Positions 45,260-57,222 are shown, counted from the first letter of the stretch. The stretch: 64,000 nt of DNA from Miscanthus floridulus (GCF_019320115.1 NC_089581.1:68924485-68988484); one strand, 5' to 3'. The notes: generated from the sequence alone by a model not told the origin. Numbers and translations: made by a program.

Positions 45260-47710
45260 GAGAGTTACCAGAAGAGCTGAAGCGCATGCATAGCTCATGG
45301 ATATTGTTGTACTCATCCTATTGTCGCTTCTTATATTCCTCAAGCTCCCTTTCAGTCTTTTCTGTATTCCTCTTCAGTTCATTTACTTGATCGATGAGGG
45401 TAGCGGAACTTTCCTGTTCAGCAACAAGCTATTCCCAAAGCATTCTCTCCGCCAATGTCTTTATTCTGGTGGAGCTTCTTTGGATACCAGCATTCTTCAA
45501 AAAAAAGTTGTTGCCTTTTCCCTAGGAGGGGGCCTTGCCCTGCTAGACGCAAAGGACCTTGCAAACAACATCAGCACTAGTCATTGGTTGTTGCCCATCA
45601 GCAATAGGTTCTGCTTGTATAGTTTCCATAGCTTCCTGCAAAATTCAATCAGTAAAACATTAGGTTACATATAGTGTAAGAGGACTTCAATTGAAAACCC
45701 AAGAGATTGATTCATAACAAGTAATGCATAGGTCTTCCTCAGCCTAGTGCTGATAGAGATTACATAAGCTTCAGTAGATTTTAGTATATTTCCATAACAC
45801 TAGGCTCCTACTATGTTTCCTTCTTTTATGACAATGGCTTTAGTAGATTTCAAGGGAAGCAAAAGAAGGTACTTACAACTGCTGCTCTTGTAGCATCGCT
45901 CAGGCCCTTTTTGCTACTAGTATGGAAGTCCCTTAAGACTTCCACAGCATTAACATCTTCATTAGGTGTACCATTTTCTTCTTCAAGTCCTTGATCGTGT
46001 TCTGCTGCCTTCCTCTTGTTCTCCTTCTATTCACATTACACATGAGTTTTGGTTTATATTTATGCAAAGGCAAGCGTAAAAATAAAACACAACCATCACT
46101 TACAAATTTTTTCATCTAGACAACATAGGAGCGACATCCTATAGCCTGGTGGTACTTCACTTTTGCATGGTTTTGCTTGTTCTTCTCGGATGTTTCCTAT
46201 AGCTTTATTTGTGTTAGACTGCGGCACAAGTAGACCATAGCAAGACTAGATAGGAAATCGATGGGTTCACACACCTTGTTCTTAGCACTAGACCAAATCT
46301 TGACAAATTCACACCACTATGCATCGTTCATGGATGAGATAGGAGAGGACATATGGATCTGATCAGTAGGGACGCTAATGAAGTATTTTTTTCTTCAACC
46401 TGTAGCGTGCCTACCATACCACAGACTGCATTACATTCCAGCAAGCTTGTTTTGTTGGTGAGTGAGCACCGTTAACGCACAGCCTTCGCTGCACACAGTA
46501 GTGCGAATGAAAAGTAAATCTATTAAAGTTACTCAAAGCAGAGTTGAATGTCAAGAGAGGATACACATACATACATTTAGCCTATCCACAAATCTTGTGC
46601 AATAGACGGCGCTGAGCCTCTTCCCCTTGTATTGTTTCCAATGCATCAAAATTGGTACTTCATGCCTGACTAATACACCTACCTCTGAGGCAAACTTGGT
46701 AGCTTGCACTGGATCATGTGGCCTTCTGTTCCCCTCAGTAATAGAGATGCGCATCCTCAATCCTCCTAGTGATTTTCTCATTTTGTCAAGCATAATTCCA
46801 CGAGTTTGAGGCCTCATCTTCCTTGCTCTTCCAGCAAAGGTACTACATAGTTTTCATACATTCAGATTGTTAGAAAAGTTACATGGATATTAAATAGCTA
46901 GTGCAAATTGATTGATAGACATCTGTAAGATAATACTAACCTTGGCAAATTTCATCATTCTATGGGTGGGGGAGACGAGAGTTTGCTGAGAGGGGCTCCT
47001 CTTTGGTAGGGCTATAATCATCTGGCCATGAGGAGTCTTTCTTAGGGCTAGGTAGGGTACCATCCCGTCCAATGTCTCTAGTCAATTCATGAACTTGGAA
47101 TTGATTCCTAGGTCTGAGTGTCGGTCATGATGGAGAATTATATTTACCTAATGCTGCTACCTCCACCCTTTTGCCAGCGGTAGACCTTCAGTACAAACTC
47201 CTTGAGAAGCCTATTCTAGTGGTGTTGACCTCACTCGCTTGGAGGGCCTTCGCCCAGGACTCATGGAAGCACTACCTTTGTCCTGCTAGCAGAGCCTCCT
47301 CTATGGCTTCTTCGACCTGGACACTAAAATTAGAGATACAAACTTAAGTGGCAAGCATGTACAAATTCCATTGCTATCCAAATAGTAAAGCATTGCATGT
47401 CTACCTACCCCCCTCCCCCTCTGAACTAAATACAAGATAGAAACAAGCACCTCAATTGATAGGGGCACTGGCTCATCTTCTAAATCTAAATCTATTCCAT
47501 CTGTATCATCAAATCCCTCAACTACCACGCCTGGTTCAGGGATATAATCCAAATATTCACCATGTCTACCCTTTGTGCCTGACTTTTTTGCCTTTGGAGA
47601 CACAGGTTTTGGGCCCACACATATTCCAAGTTCTTCCATCTTTCTATGATTCCTTGCGATTTTTGCATCCCATGCTCGTTCATAAGCGGATAGTGGCTGT
47701 TCATCTAGAT
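45260..47710 (-). pseudogene. CACTA tnpA-type protein (Transposase_24/PTTA), minus strand, decayed
   Basis: Read from right to left: AYERAWDAKIARNHRKMEEL at about 47690-47630 with an acidic linker; GSASMSPGRRPSKRVRST near 47230; a segment at 47072-46930; the core at 46830-46551 (RISITEGNRRPHDPVQATKF, EVPILMHWKQYKGKRL); then KQACWNVMQSVVW, ARYRLKKKYFISVP and SPISSMNDA at about 46480-46300; KNKQNHAKVKYHQAIGCRSY near 46190-46130; and a C-terminal coiled coil at 45420-45297 (LKRNTEKTERELEEYKKRQ). Splice-like borders separate the parts. Several in-frame stops make it non-functional. Order and motifs match the gene in the other CACTA element, on the opposite strand. Confidence 0.72.
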
Positions 47711-47999
47711 TACAAAGGCATTTATTAACTAAAGCTTCTACGGAATGTCAACACAATAGAGAAGAGTATGCAAATAAGTGCCTAACTAGTAACTATAGCT
47801 TATACAAAAGTCATTAATCTAATAAAGCACATGCCAGCTACACTCAACTATAGGAAATATGTAACTCCATCGCTATCTACATATTCTTGGTTCAGCCACT
47901 ATAGTAGAGCACACATCATAAAAGGAATTTGGGTACCTCTTCTATCATGTTCACTGGCTTTGCTTTGTCATTGGCATCATCGTCTTGTCATCGCGGTCG

Positions 48000-48640
48000 C
48001 GGAGCTGGTGCGGCCGGCATTGACGAAGGGGTACCAGATCTAGCTCTAGCTAGGGATCAAATCTAGTCAGTTGTGATAGGTGTCAAGCTAGGTAAGGGAA
48101 CTGGATCTGGCTTGTACCATCATCAAGGCAGTCCTTCTGCTAATTGAGCTATTGTCGATGAATCGAAGGGGCTCTGGCTCCGTCTAGGGTTCATAAATGT
48201 ATGAGAGAGGGTGCCGCTGGAGAGTGGAGAGGGAGTCGAGCTACTGTTCTGATGGAGCCTAGGGTCCGGAGCAGGGTGGCAGAGGGGGTGGCGAAAGAGT
48301 GGAGAAAGAGGCCATAGGACTAGGATTTGGAGCTGGAGGAGAGATGATGCGGCTAGAGAACGGAGATGGAAGCAGAGACGGTGACTCTTTGCACTTTTAT
48401 GTGTCCATCATATTACCACAAATGCCCTAGTCTGAAATCGATGGTGTGGTAAACCTATTTTCCGCACAGAGGGCAAAAGAGAAACATCTAATTTTTGGCA
48501 CGTGTTGGCGGGACTGCTCGGTGCGGTACGAAATCAAATTTTTAGGGTGTGTTGGTAGGACTACTCAGCGCGGTGCTCAGCAAAGACTAGAATTTATTCC
48601 ATGTTTTAATAGGAAATTAGGACCCTCCAAAAGGTAGGGC
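48000..48640 (-). other. 5' region of the CACTA 2 transposase gene
   Basis: GC-rich leader-like DNA (48100-48400), then a stretch with two copies of TTGG(C/T)(A/G)GGACT(G/A)CTC (48500-48580), no coding domain. It probably holds the promoter and 5' UTR of the minus-strand gene. Confidence 0.3.
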
Positions 48641-51443
48641 AGTACAGCATCGATGAGACCATTCGGCCCCTGCCTGGGTCACAAACCCTGATACACAACA
48701 CACTAACATAGCAGGGCTCAGCAGCCATGTACCACATCGTTAGGGCATCTTGATGGGCAAAAAGCACAATGGCCATCTACCGCATCAAACGCGCCTACCC
48801 GCAAGGGATCGAGCGACAAAGCTCAAATAAGCCAAGACTACAAACCCGCTCTCTGATGCGCACACATATCAGCGCTTTCACGATCACTTCATGATCATAA
48901 AAGTGCTCAAGGGCTACTGACGGGGTAATAACCCCAGGGTGTCACAAGGCACTGATTAGTTAGCAAGCCACATGGCCCGTAGTACACCAGTTAACGAAGG
49001 CCCAAACAATTGAGGCCTAGCTAAGTAGAGCAAACCAGGCTAGATGCTAAGGCTGAGGTTATCCATGACCCTTTCCTCATGCCTTAGCCACATGGCGCTC
49101 GAAGGGATCATGACCTCTCCCTCGTCACAACCCCTAGAAGGGATGGGGGAGGTCAAGCCTAGCCAAGCATGCCCACTTTGACAAGGATAGGCATGCCACA
49201 CTGACCTCGCAAGGGCCAAGGAGATAGCAGTCACCTTGGACCGGTCGCCACTCATGTGCCACATCGCACAGACAAGATAGTATTGCCCTAAAGCAATGAC
49301 GATAGGTACGACGACCATCGGCCAGACATGGTCCGATAAGATGTAGGTATGATCTCACCCACTTCGGGATGGAATTCACAATGGGGGCCTTGACTTAAAG
49401 GCCATCCAGGCTGGCAGGAACCACGACCCTGTTGGTATATCTTAACGCATATAGAAATAATCTACAAGTGCACAAAATTACCGTTGTAGCATTTCACCTA
49501 GGAGTATTCAGGGTATCGTATTTCCATGAGGAACGGAGGTGTAAGAGTCTCTTAAGCTAGTTCACCTAATGATAACAAGAAGAAGGATAGCTCAGGTAGC
49601 GAGGTTTTCTAAGGATAGAGATCCTAAGCTAAGATAGCTTTGCCACTATATACTTACTTTGGGCACCAGAGCGCACCTAGTCTGCCAGGTGATACTGGCT
49701 TGTAGCCTACGTTGAACCTAGATGTGGGGGAGTATGAAGGACGGATAGGGTTGTCACCACCTGTCGCCTTCCCCTCAACCATAGGGAACAAGGCAAACGA
49801 AGATAGCCTCTAGCCTAGACACCACATCTATGCTGTCGACTACTACTCTAGCATCGATCAGGGTTATCCATCTCTATCAGGGCCCTTTACTAGAGTATTC
49901 GTCACAAGAATGAACAACAAACCCGCAAATAAATAATGAACAAGACTAACTTAAAGTAGAACTCACCACCAAAGATAAACACGAACCTTATACTCCAAGT
50001 ACTATTCAGAACATAGAGGTACAAGTGGAGAGGAGCCGATGATTCTCGACATTCCTTTTGCTAAGTGTACAAGAGGCCCCAAGTACACAAGTGGAGGTAG
50101 CCGACAACTCTGGTACTTCTCCACTATTACTCACTCACTCCCCACACTAGAACTAGCTAGAGAACTAAGATATGAATGGAGCTCTTCTCTTCTTGTCACA
50201 TTATGGCTCTCTTGTGTTGTGTTGTGTTGTGTTGTGGAAGCCCAAATGGTGTGTGTGAGAGAGGGGAGTACCCCTCTATTTATACAAGGCTCTAAGGCGG
50301 TGCTCTGGCTATTCTTGGCGCAAAGCCCCGGGCTGCATCGCCTTAGCATGGAGCCATGCCACCACCTATTGAAGGTGAGGCTAAGGAGCGTCAGTAGGGG
50401 GCCGGCCACCCCCTAGGACTGGGCGCCCCTTGACTATGCCCCCCACCACCGCCTTCACGTGGCAGACCATGGGCTGGACATGGTTCACTGCTCCATGGGG
50501 TTTTGCCCCGGTTGAATTAATTTGATGGGCGTCTTCCTTGTTCTTTTGCGCAAATTAGTGTCAGAAAGCGCCTTTTAGTGATTTATTCAATGTATTTGTG
50601 TTTGTGACCTGCAAAATAATGTTCTCCAAATACATGTGGAACTTGATTAATAGTAAATGCATATATGATTAAAATTGTTAATTTCTCCTCTTTTTGTGAC
50701 TTATTTTGCGGTCAGATTTGGTCGTTAAGGACCGCCAACAGAGCCCAACGGCAGGGATTGTGGCCCCTCGCTCCTCAAGACAACCAGGCAAACAACAACT
50801 AGGGGCAGCCACCAACTCCTGTACAACACCCTAGGAAACCAGGAGACGATGACAAAGACCACAGCAGAGGCCACATCGCATAGGATGGTTGGCAAACTAC
50901 CATCGAGCATATAGTACCACCACGGCCGTCATAGTAGCATCATGCCACACCATGCTATTATGTGGCCACAAGACCATGACAACAGCCACACCCGGACATA
51001 CACCATAAGACTACGTAGCTTGCAAGCCAAGTTAGATAGGCCCTCCATCTAGATCATGACCCTTCGGTTGGGAGAACCTCCTCCATTGTATGCGCCCTGG
51101 GCCCGAACTCCATATAAGGGTAGTCAGGGCACCCATCTCAAGGAAGGAAGACTCTCCTACTCATTCACTCATTCTCCATTGTAGCAGGGCTCCTGAAGCT
51201 ACCTTTCGGGTTGCCCATCTCCTAGCTCTAGCTCTTCTTCCTCTTCTACCATTCTTGCACCCCCATTGTAAGAACTTTAGAGCATTCAAGCGAGGAACAC
51301 GCACTCGATCATCTCTGAGACTAGACATAGGGCTCCGGCCTGAACCAGTATAAATCCTCATGTCTTTTGGATGCTACCATTGTCTTCCTAGAACAGCGCG
51401 GCAATCATATAAGTTTACTAGTCTGGTTTACAAAATGCCAACA
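48640..51443 (+). mobile_element. 3' portion of an LTR retrotransposon (interior end plus LTR 48918-51443), interrupted by another LTR
   Basis: An LTR begins TGACGGGGTAATAACCCC at 48918, directly after a polypurine-like GCTCAAGGGCTAC, and ends AAAATGCCAACA at 51443. Its middle is occupied by a family A LTR (49430-50740). Without that insert it would be about 1.2 kb. 48640-48917 looks like the last part of the interior. No 5' LTR is seen, so the copy is truncated inside the CACTA element. Confidence 0.55.
49430..50740 (-). mobile_element. Solo LTR, family A-related, nested in another LTR
   Basis: Starts TGTTGGTATATCTTAACGC and ends GGACCGCCAACA, with the family core (GCATTTCACCTAGGAGTATT). 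Flanks are GACCC (49425-49429) and GAGCC (50741-50745), a 5-bp duplication with one mismatch. It contains a short (GTGTT)n run near 50215. Confidence 0.65.
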
Positions 51444-51819
51444 AGTAGAATGAGAGTTTGCTCAGTAATGAGATCACTGAGGAGGAAAATAATCTAACAA
51501 AGATCCATCAGTGAAGTCCACAACTCATACCAAAGTGCAACTTTAACAACCATTAATAGTTTTCATGGTACGACCTTATCTAAATTTAGAGTAGCACCAC
51601 ATAGATATATATAACTCAAACTAGAGTAGTAGTTAATAGAGCCATAACCATTACAATTCCAGCTAAATCAAGTCTAACCATTACACTTACAATCAGTACA
51701 CGACCTCAGAGCTTCTTCCATAGGAGACAGATAAAGATTAAGAGGACAACAATTACAATAGTTTTGAAGGACAAAGAAGGTGGAGCAGCTATTGGGTTTT
51801 GAAGGTGGAAGTCATCATC

Positions 51820-52012
51820 ATGAGCTAAGGGTGGATTTGAGTTGGTTCTTGACTTGAAGGCAGCAATTCCTTCTTCATAGGAGTTGTACTTTTTATAACA
51901 AGCACCACAAAACCTATGAACTTGTTCCTAGCAGTCAGGCCAGTTGTAGTAAACTCCTGGCTCATGACCATTGCACACAACATAGCAGGGACGACAAATC
52001 TCAAATCTGCAC
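51820..52012 (-). pseudogene. RNase H1 N-terminal / viroplasmin-like domain fragment
   Basis: The minus strand reads CYVVCNGHEPGVYYNWPDC, then (after an in-frame TAG) EQVHRFCGACYKKYNSYEEG and IAAF. This is the pattern of the small nucleic-acid-binding domain found at the N terminus of eukaryotic RNase H1 and in caulimovirus transactivators (YVV..G..PGVY..W..C..QV.G..G..YK.Y...EEA.AA). Here it stands alone inside CACTA element 2. No RNase H catalytic core follows. I read it as a captured host RNase H1-type piece; a viral source cannot be excluded by eye. Confidence 0.55.
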
Positions 52013-52366
52013 AACCCGAACAGGCTGCCTCATTTTCACAAGTAGAATGTCAGTGAACAAGTGGTAGTGATCATCATTGGTATCAGTAGCAATATGTGCA
52101 GCTTAGACATTAGTGGCCTTAGTCATGTGAATGATGGACACAAAGCATTGATTTGCTTTCGATGCCTTTATCTTATTTGGAACCAAATGGATAACTTGGT
52201 TGTCAACAAGAAGACATAGAAAGCAAATATATAAGTTGCATCCTAATACATCCAATAGCCATGTAGACATCATTGGCATAGAAATATGGCCTCAGATATG
52301 TTACAAGTTCAAAATACCATAAGGACTCAATAGTGGCACTAGAGCATATGAAACAGAAATGTAGAA

Positions 52367-52825
52367 TCAAGCAAGTACTGGACAGAAAAAATAGTTTAAG
52401 GTAGAAGCGAATGACCTGTTTGTTTGCCTAGACAGTTCTACAAGTGACACACGCCGGTAGAAAACCAACCAGTGCCACCCCTTAGTTATTTTCATCATCA
52501 TTGGCCTAACTAGATCTGAAACGCTATAATGTTTCTTGTATATCTCATGTTCAAGCAAGGACCAAAACAGTGAAGTGACACAGAAAAAGGCAAGAAAGGA
52601 GACCTGCGGATCGGATCTGTTGCCTCTACCGCGACACACGATGGACACGAACGCCAATGCCACCACACTCCACTGGGAAGACCTACCACCTAGCCTCCAA
52701 AAGGACGTCTGAGCCACCATAGCACACTGAGGATCCTCCGTTGTCGCCGCCGCCGCAAGTCCTATGGGCACAGATTTGTTTCCACTTGTAGGGGATATAT
52801 CCAATATATAAGTCAACCTATCCAC
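52367..52825 (-). other. Open frame in the right part of CACTA 2, unrecognised
   Basis: A 152-residue frame near the right subterminal region with no domain I recognise. It has a partly hydrophobic middle (SFLAFFCVTSLFWSLLEHEI). It could be a remnant of captured coding DNA. Confidence 0.2.
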
Positions 52826-52864
52826 ACAGAGAACATATACTACTCCAAAGACATGTCAACACAA

Positions 52865-52945
52865 CAAGGCATTTAGCGCAATGGTGAAGATGGTCTATTG
52901 CTTGCTCTGGGTCCCAGGTTCGACTCCTAGCTCTCATGATTTTTT
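52865..52945 (+). repeat. tRNA-like module 1 (box A/box B, T run)
   Basis: TTAGCGCAATGGTGAAGATG resembles box A, and GGTTCGACTCC about 45 bases later is a near-perfect box B. A T6 run follows. It does not fold into a full tRNA with a proper acceptor stem, so it is called tRNA-derived and not a tRNA gene. Confidence 0.45.
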
Positions 52946-52969
52946 GAGTTTGAATTTATAAAACCCCGG

Positions 52970-53215
52970 CGGCAACAAGTGACACGTAAGTCGTCGGGTC
53001 CCACAAGTCGGATAGAGATAGAGAAAGGTGCCATCGGGTCCCACAAGTCAGATGGAGAAGGATCCACAAGCACAAGTGACACGCAAGTCGTCAGGTCCCA
53101 CAGGTCGGATAGAGTTAGAGAAAGGCCCCACAGGTACACGTGACACGTAAGCCATCGAGTCCCATAGGTCGGATGGAGAAGGGTCCCACGGGTACACGTC
53201 GCATAAAGAAAAGAT
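52970..53215. repeat. Imperfect tandem repeats (GGTCCCACAAGTCGGAT) near the right end of CACTA 2
   Basis: Five or so units of about 45-60 bp share GGGTCCCACA(A/G)GTCGGAT and GTGACACGTAAGTCGTC. Confidence 0.65.
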
Positions 53216-53641
53216 CGAGCAGAGACTTTTATGATGAATTGTAAGCGTCACGAATGAGTAACTGCAGATCCCACAGGTATACGTCAGATGGAGAAAGTAC
53301 CGTGTGGAGATCTATGACGAAGCATCGTCGTTACAGATTGAATATTGTTCGTCACATATCAATAATTAGTTCAATAACGAAGCCATGTTTGTCACAGTTC
53401 TGAATAAGATAGTCACATATGAGCAGGAACAGTCGCGCGAGTGATGTGTGACGAAACCCTGTGCTATTCTATGATGTTTTTTGTGATGATACCCGATTAC
53501 GTCATAGATAAAAGGGGTTCGAGGATCGTCACCGATGATCTATGACGAATCCAAAATTTTTATCATAAAAAACGATTTTTTATGATGGTTTCGGATTCGT
53601 CATTATGATTTTCGTCATAAAAGTGGATATTTTTAATAGTG

Positions 53642-54050
53642 AAAACCTTTGAATATTTTTTGAAAATACTAACTCAATGCTAAAGGTGTTGATTGTCACA
53701 CAGGGTATCATTTGGAGTTAGCATATTTAAAAAAAAGATTTAAGAGATGGACTAGGTGGGGTGCTTCTGCACTCTCCAGATTAGCCTAGCGCCCACTATA
53801 GTAGGGGCCCTAGAGCTTAGGTCGTCCCGACCAGCTTGGTCCGATCGTCGTATATATATTGACTTTTCACACGAGCACCGAAAAGATCTAGTAGTCTCTA
53901 GAGTGGGACCACCGGAAGTTAAGTTGGCAGTCATGCACAATGTGTTCTAATAGCTTTGACCTATTGTTCTAGTGGTCACCGTAGAGGATGGCACCAGAGA
54001 ATAATTCATGTATGTACATGTGGCAGCAATCGGCCAAAGAAGCAATGCTT
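53642..54050. repeat. LTR-like debris, right of CACTA element 2
   Basis: Non-coding. Includes GGGACCACCGGAAGTTAAG and other text in the style of decayed grass LTRs, probably the continuation of 43470-44295. Confidence 0.35.
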
Positions 54051-54057
54051 GCGAAGT

Positions 54058-54210
54058 TTTGGTGACGGTGGATGGCAAAATATATTATTTTGAAGTCATA
54101 ACTCGACCTCTTTTCCCAAGTTTAGCACAAAATAAATACAATAATGGTCGAAATTGATCAGATAAATCTAAGATTTCGCGTAGGGCCACGATTTTGGGCA
54201 TGCATGCAAA
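54058..54210. repeat. 150-bp direct repeat, copy 1
   Basis: Matches 54541-54690 over about 150 bp with scattered differences (shared words AACTCGACCTCTTTTC and CAATAATGGTCGAAATT). Confidence 0.85.
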
Positions 54211-54540
54211 AAAAATCAACCTATTTGGACTATGGGTAATGTACATGCTTCACAAAGTGCCTGCGTCATTTTGACAAGCCCTAACTACAACTCCTAGGTC
54301 TCCACATGACTTGTGCATTTTGATCTCGTATGTTCCTCAAACTTTTTCTCAAGCTTGTGCAAGCCACGGAGTGAGGAAACACTAAATTTCAGATTTTCTG
54401 GAGGTGTTTTGCTATTTTCTACACTTTAAAGGAATTTCTGCATGGCGGAACGCCGTAATTGAAGGTTGAACTAGGGCTTCTCCAGAAATGATCCGAAAAA
54501 TTTTTATATTGGGTCTCATATGTCCAAGAGAATCAATTTT

Positions 54541-54690
54541 AGTGATGGTGGATGGAAAAATATATTATTTTCAAGTTATAACTCGACCTCTTTTCTCAAT
54601 TTTAGCACAAAATAAATGCAATAATGGTCGAAATTATTAGATAAATCTAAGATTGTGCGTAGGGACATGCTTTGGGCCTGCATGCATGTA
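54541..54690. repeat. 150-bp direct repeat, copy 2
   Basis: Second copy, 480 bp downstream in the same orientation. The stretch between them and on to 55150 holds no recognised gene. Confidence 0.85.
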
Positions 54691-55154
54691 GGCATAATAT
54701 ATATGCTTTTACAAAAGTGGATACCTCATTCCTCGTTGTCTTCGGAGCGATAGAAAGACATGCATCGGCTATACGGACATCACCCTTTTCTCAAAGCGTG
54801 CCGTTGCACGTGGGTCCACGAGCACGTAAAGACGGACGATTAGAACACATTCACACCACACGTCAAAATGGCATCCGTCAAGAGGATTATTAGAACTTAG
54901 AAGCGCCCTTAGGTCGGGAATTCTCGGAGTGTTGAGAGTGTAGTTATACATCAATGTGTCATGCATAAGTGGTAATATAAACTGAGAACATTAATGCCAT
55001 AGTTTAACAATAATCTTCACATGTTTTTCTGTTTTGGAGATAGGGGTTAATAAACAAAAGACACCTAGTTATATAAAAACTTTTGTTATGCATAGCTTAA
55101 TGCACAAATTGATTTTACCAATAATTTACATAATATATAGCCCCCACCACCAGA

Positions 55155-55215
55155 TTCATCACAAAATTTCACGTAGCTCAGTGGTAGAACTTGCGCTTCT
55201 AAATCCTGATTTCGA
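55155..55215 (+). repeat. tRNA-like module 2
   Basis: GTAGCTCAGTGGTAGAAC is a strong box A, and TTCGAACCTC, about 40 bases on, is a box B-like word. The rest does not fold as a tRNA. Confidence 0.4.
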
Positions 55216-55236
55216 ACCTCCGCCAAGGCACTGGAT

Positions 55237-55357
55237 CGGCTTACTGAATCTTGGCTGAAATTGGCTGAAAAAACACTGTTCTGGCTGAAATATTGTGGGA
55301 GAAAAATACTGTTTTGGCTAAAAAAAACCAAACAAGACAGATAAGCCGAACGGGGCC
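55237..55357. mobile_element. hAT-like MITE remnant
   Basis: Repeated GGCTGAAA words (AAAACACTGTTCTGGCTG, AATACTGTTTTGGCT) and an end reading TAAGCCGAACGGGGCC resemble a common grass hAT-type MITE. The left terminus is degraded. Confidence 0.45.
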
Positions 55358-55645
55358 TCTATGTAATTTCTGGCTGCGCGCTGTTGCGCCTGCTTTGGGC
55401 CGCCTCGCGAGGCCATCGTACATGCGCGTTGGGCGACGTCGGGCCTTCGGTGTATATATGAGTACGATTCCCACTGAGCGCATCTCTTTTTCCCCTAATT
55501 TTACCAAATGCTGGGCCAACTCGAGTGATGAATGGGCCACGCCGACTGGATGCTGGGCAACTCGAGTGAATGAGCAACGACGAATTGAATGCTGGGCCAA
55601 TCAATAAATAAAAATACTTAAGTGCACAATTAGATAAATAGAACA

Positions 55646-55730
55646 GGTAGCTCCAATGGTTAGATATTTTGCTACTTTACTACAGGTGCTGGGTTCAAGC
55701 CCCACATGCTACAGAATTTTTTTTGTTCCC
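55646..55730 (+). repeat. tRNA-like module 3 with paired ends and T run
   Basis: GGTAGC at the start can pair with GCTAC at the end. TAGCTCCAATGGTTAGA is box A-like. TGGG-TTCAAGC-CCCA forms a T-arm. A run of eight T follows, as in a pol III terminator. The anticodon arm is not convincing. It is the most tRNA-like of the three modules. Confidence 0.5.
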
Positions 55731-55924
55731 ATCCACACCATATATATGAAAAATATTTTTAGTTTTGCCATATGCATCATATACATGTAACAAAGTAACA
55801 AAATTAATTTATTCAAATAGTTTTACAAATCGTCTTTTGGGTTTGATTCTCTTTGTAATTACATTTTTTATTTTTCTTTAAACTAAATATTGATAGCGGG
55901 CCTATTATATTGTTTTAGGCTAAC

Positions 55925-56119
55925 TAGAGTATGACGAATTTAAAATCATACACTGTGACGATCCGGATAAAACCGTCACGAGTTAGCAGGCCAGGAATAT
56001 CCACTGGTACACAAACCATGACGAAAAATAAATTATCGTCACAGATTGCGTTTGTTAGTGACGATTTGTAAATCCGTCACCAAGAATCCGTCACGAATTA
56101 ACAAGTTTCTTGTAGTGAA
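55925..56119. mobile_element. CACTA right end (element 3, truncated)
   Basis: Ends ACAAGTTTCTTGTAGTG at 56119, the classic CACTA terminus, after several GTGACGA, CGTCAC and CCGTCACGA subterminal words. No matching left CACTACAAG end was found in the window. Confidence 0.65.
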
Positions 56120-56552
56120 ATTGTCATCTGCTAGATAGCTTGGAGTTGGTGGCTTTGTTGAAAGACTGCGTGTAGTTGCGCGGTTGCTCCAAAGACAAAC
56201 TTGTTTGGGGCTCTTATGCTCGTCCTCGCTAGAGGAAGGTGAAGAGCTGAGCAACTCTAGTGGATTGGAGGATTGTCAAGTGCCTCGTGATCGGTTGGCT
56301 CGGAGACTAGCTCTCATGTCAGAACCTACCTTGTGGGATAGTTGAGTTAGCGGAGAGCTGTGATCCTTGAACTTGCCTCACATGGAGTAGGTGGGTCACC
56401 AAACCACAGGATAACATCATGTGTCACCTTCCCTCGTGGTTTTCCCCATCTACACTAGCTTTTTACACGTGTTATCTCTTGTTAGTGCAGTTGCTAGTTC
56501 TAGTGTAAGCTTGTTGTTTAACTTTTACATGTGGGATAGTTCAAGAGCTAGT
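56120..56552. other. LTR-like debris between CACTA 3 and the hAT MITE
   Basis: Non-coding. It continues after the MITE at 57278 onward and looks like a decayed LTR of the same sort as 53642-54050. Confidence 0.3.
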
Positions 56553-56560
56553 GTTATATG

Positions 56561-57222
56561 TAGGGATGAAAACGGTCGGGAATGGTTGGGAAAATGTCTT
56601 AACCATTCCTGCTCCTGTATTTTTTGGCCGGGAACGGGAACGGGAAGGCTGGACGGGAAAATGAATCCGGTATTACGGGATATCAGGAACGGAATATTTC
56701 GAACGGGAACGCGTCGATTACGATCGGGAAGCGGTAACACAAAACAAAAACATCGATATATGTAACCACTAGAAACAATGAGCTCGATACAACAATAGCA
56801 ACCATGCATAATCTATATGCAAACAGTGAGCTCGTCAGAATATTTATGCAAAGAAAACTACAGAACTACCAAAAAAAGAAAATGGAAAAGAAAAATGAAC
56901 AAAGGCCAAACCTTGTTGCTCCTGTGCTCCATGCGTGAATTCCTGGGCCAAGCATGGAATGATGGGCCACACGCTCCTTGCCTCCTCTCTTCCTGGGCCA
57001 AACCTTGCTGCTCCATGGAAAAAACGGGAATTTCCCGCGGGAGGTTTCCCGGACAAATACAGGATCCGCTAATTCGATCGGGAAATCACTCTAATCGATT
57101 TCGATACCGGATTCGTCGAATTTTCCCGGATCCGTTTTTCCCGAGAAAATGATATCCGGTCGGGAATTCCGGTATTCGGTGTCGGTCGGTACGGGAATTT
57201 CCCGTTCCCGCTTTCATCCCTA
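56561..57222. mobile_element. hAT-type MITE, 662 bp, 8-bp target duplication GTTATATG
   Basis: Termini TAGGGATGAAAACGG and CCGCTTTCATCCCTA are inverted repeats with one mismatch. GTTATATG flanks it at 56553-56560 and 57223-57230. Subterminal CGGGAA and TTCCCG words are abundant. No transposase is encoded, so it depends on an outside hAT transposase. Confidence 0.9.

Larger units (their letters stand above)
44296..53641 (-). mobile_element. CACTA element 2, about 9.3 kb, tnpA-only, with nested LTRs
   Basis: The left end reads CACTAGAAATATCCACTTC then TATGATGAA. The right end, read on the minus strand, is CACTATTAAAAATATCC then ACTTTTATGACGAA, a good though imperfect inverted pair. Subterminal arrays of TCATAGA, TATGATGAA and GACGAA words stand at 44310-44500 and 53220-53640. 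A Transposase_24 gene lies on the minus strand at 45260-47710; no tnp2 is visible. Flanking triplets (CAC and AAA) do not match, so the target duplication is lost or the ends belong to two related elements. Confidence 0.68.

Noticed and set aside
55646..55730. Functional tRNA gene
   Set aside because: T-arm and terminal pairing are present but the anticodon arm is not convincing; similar modules recur near CACTA ends.
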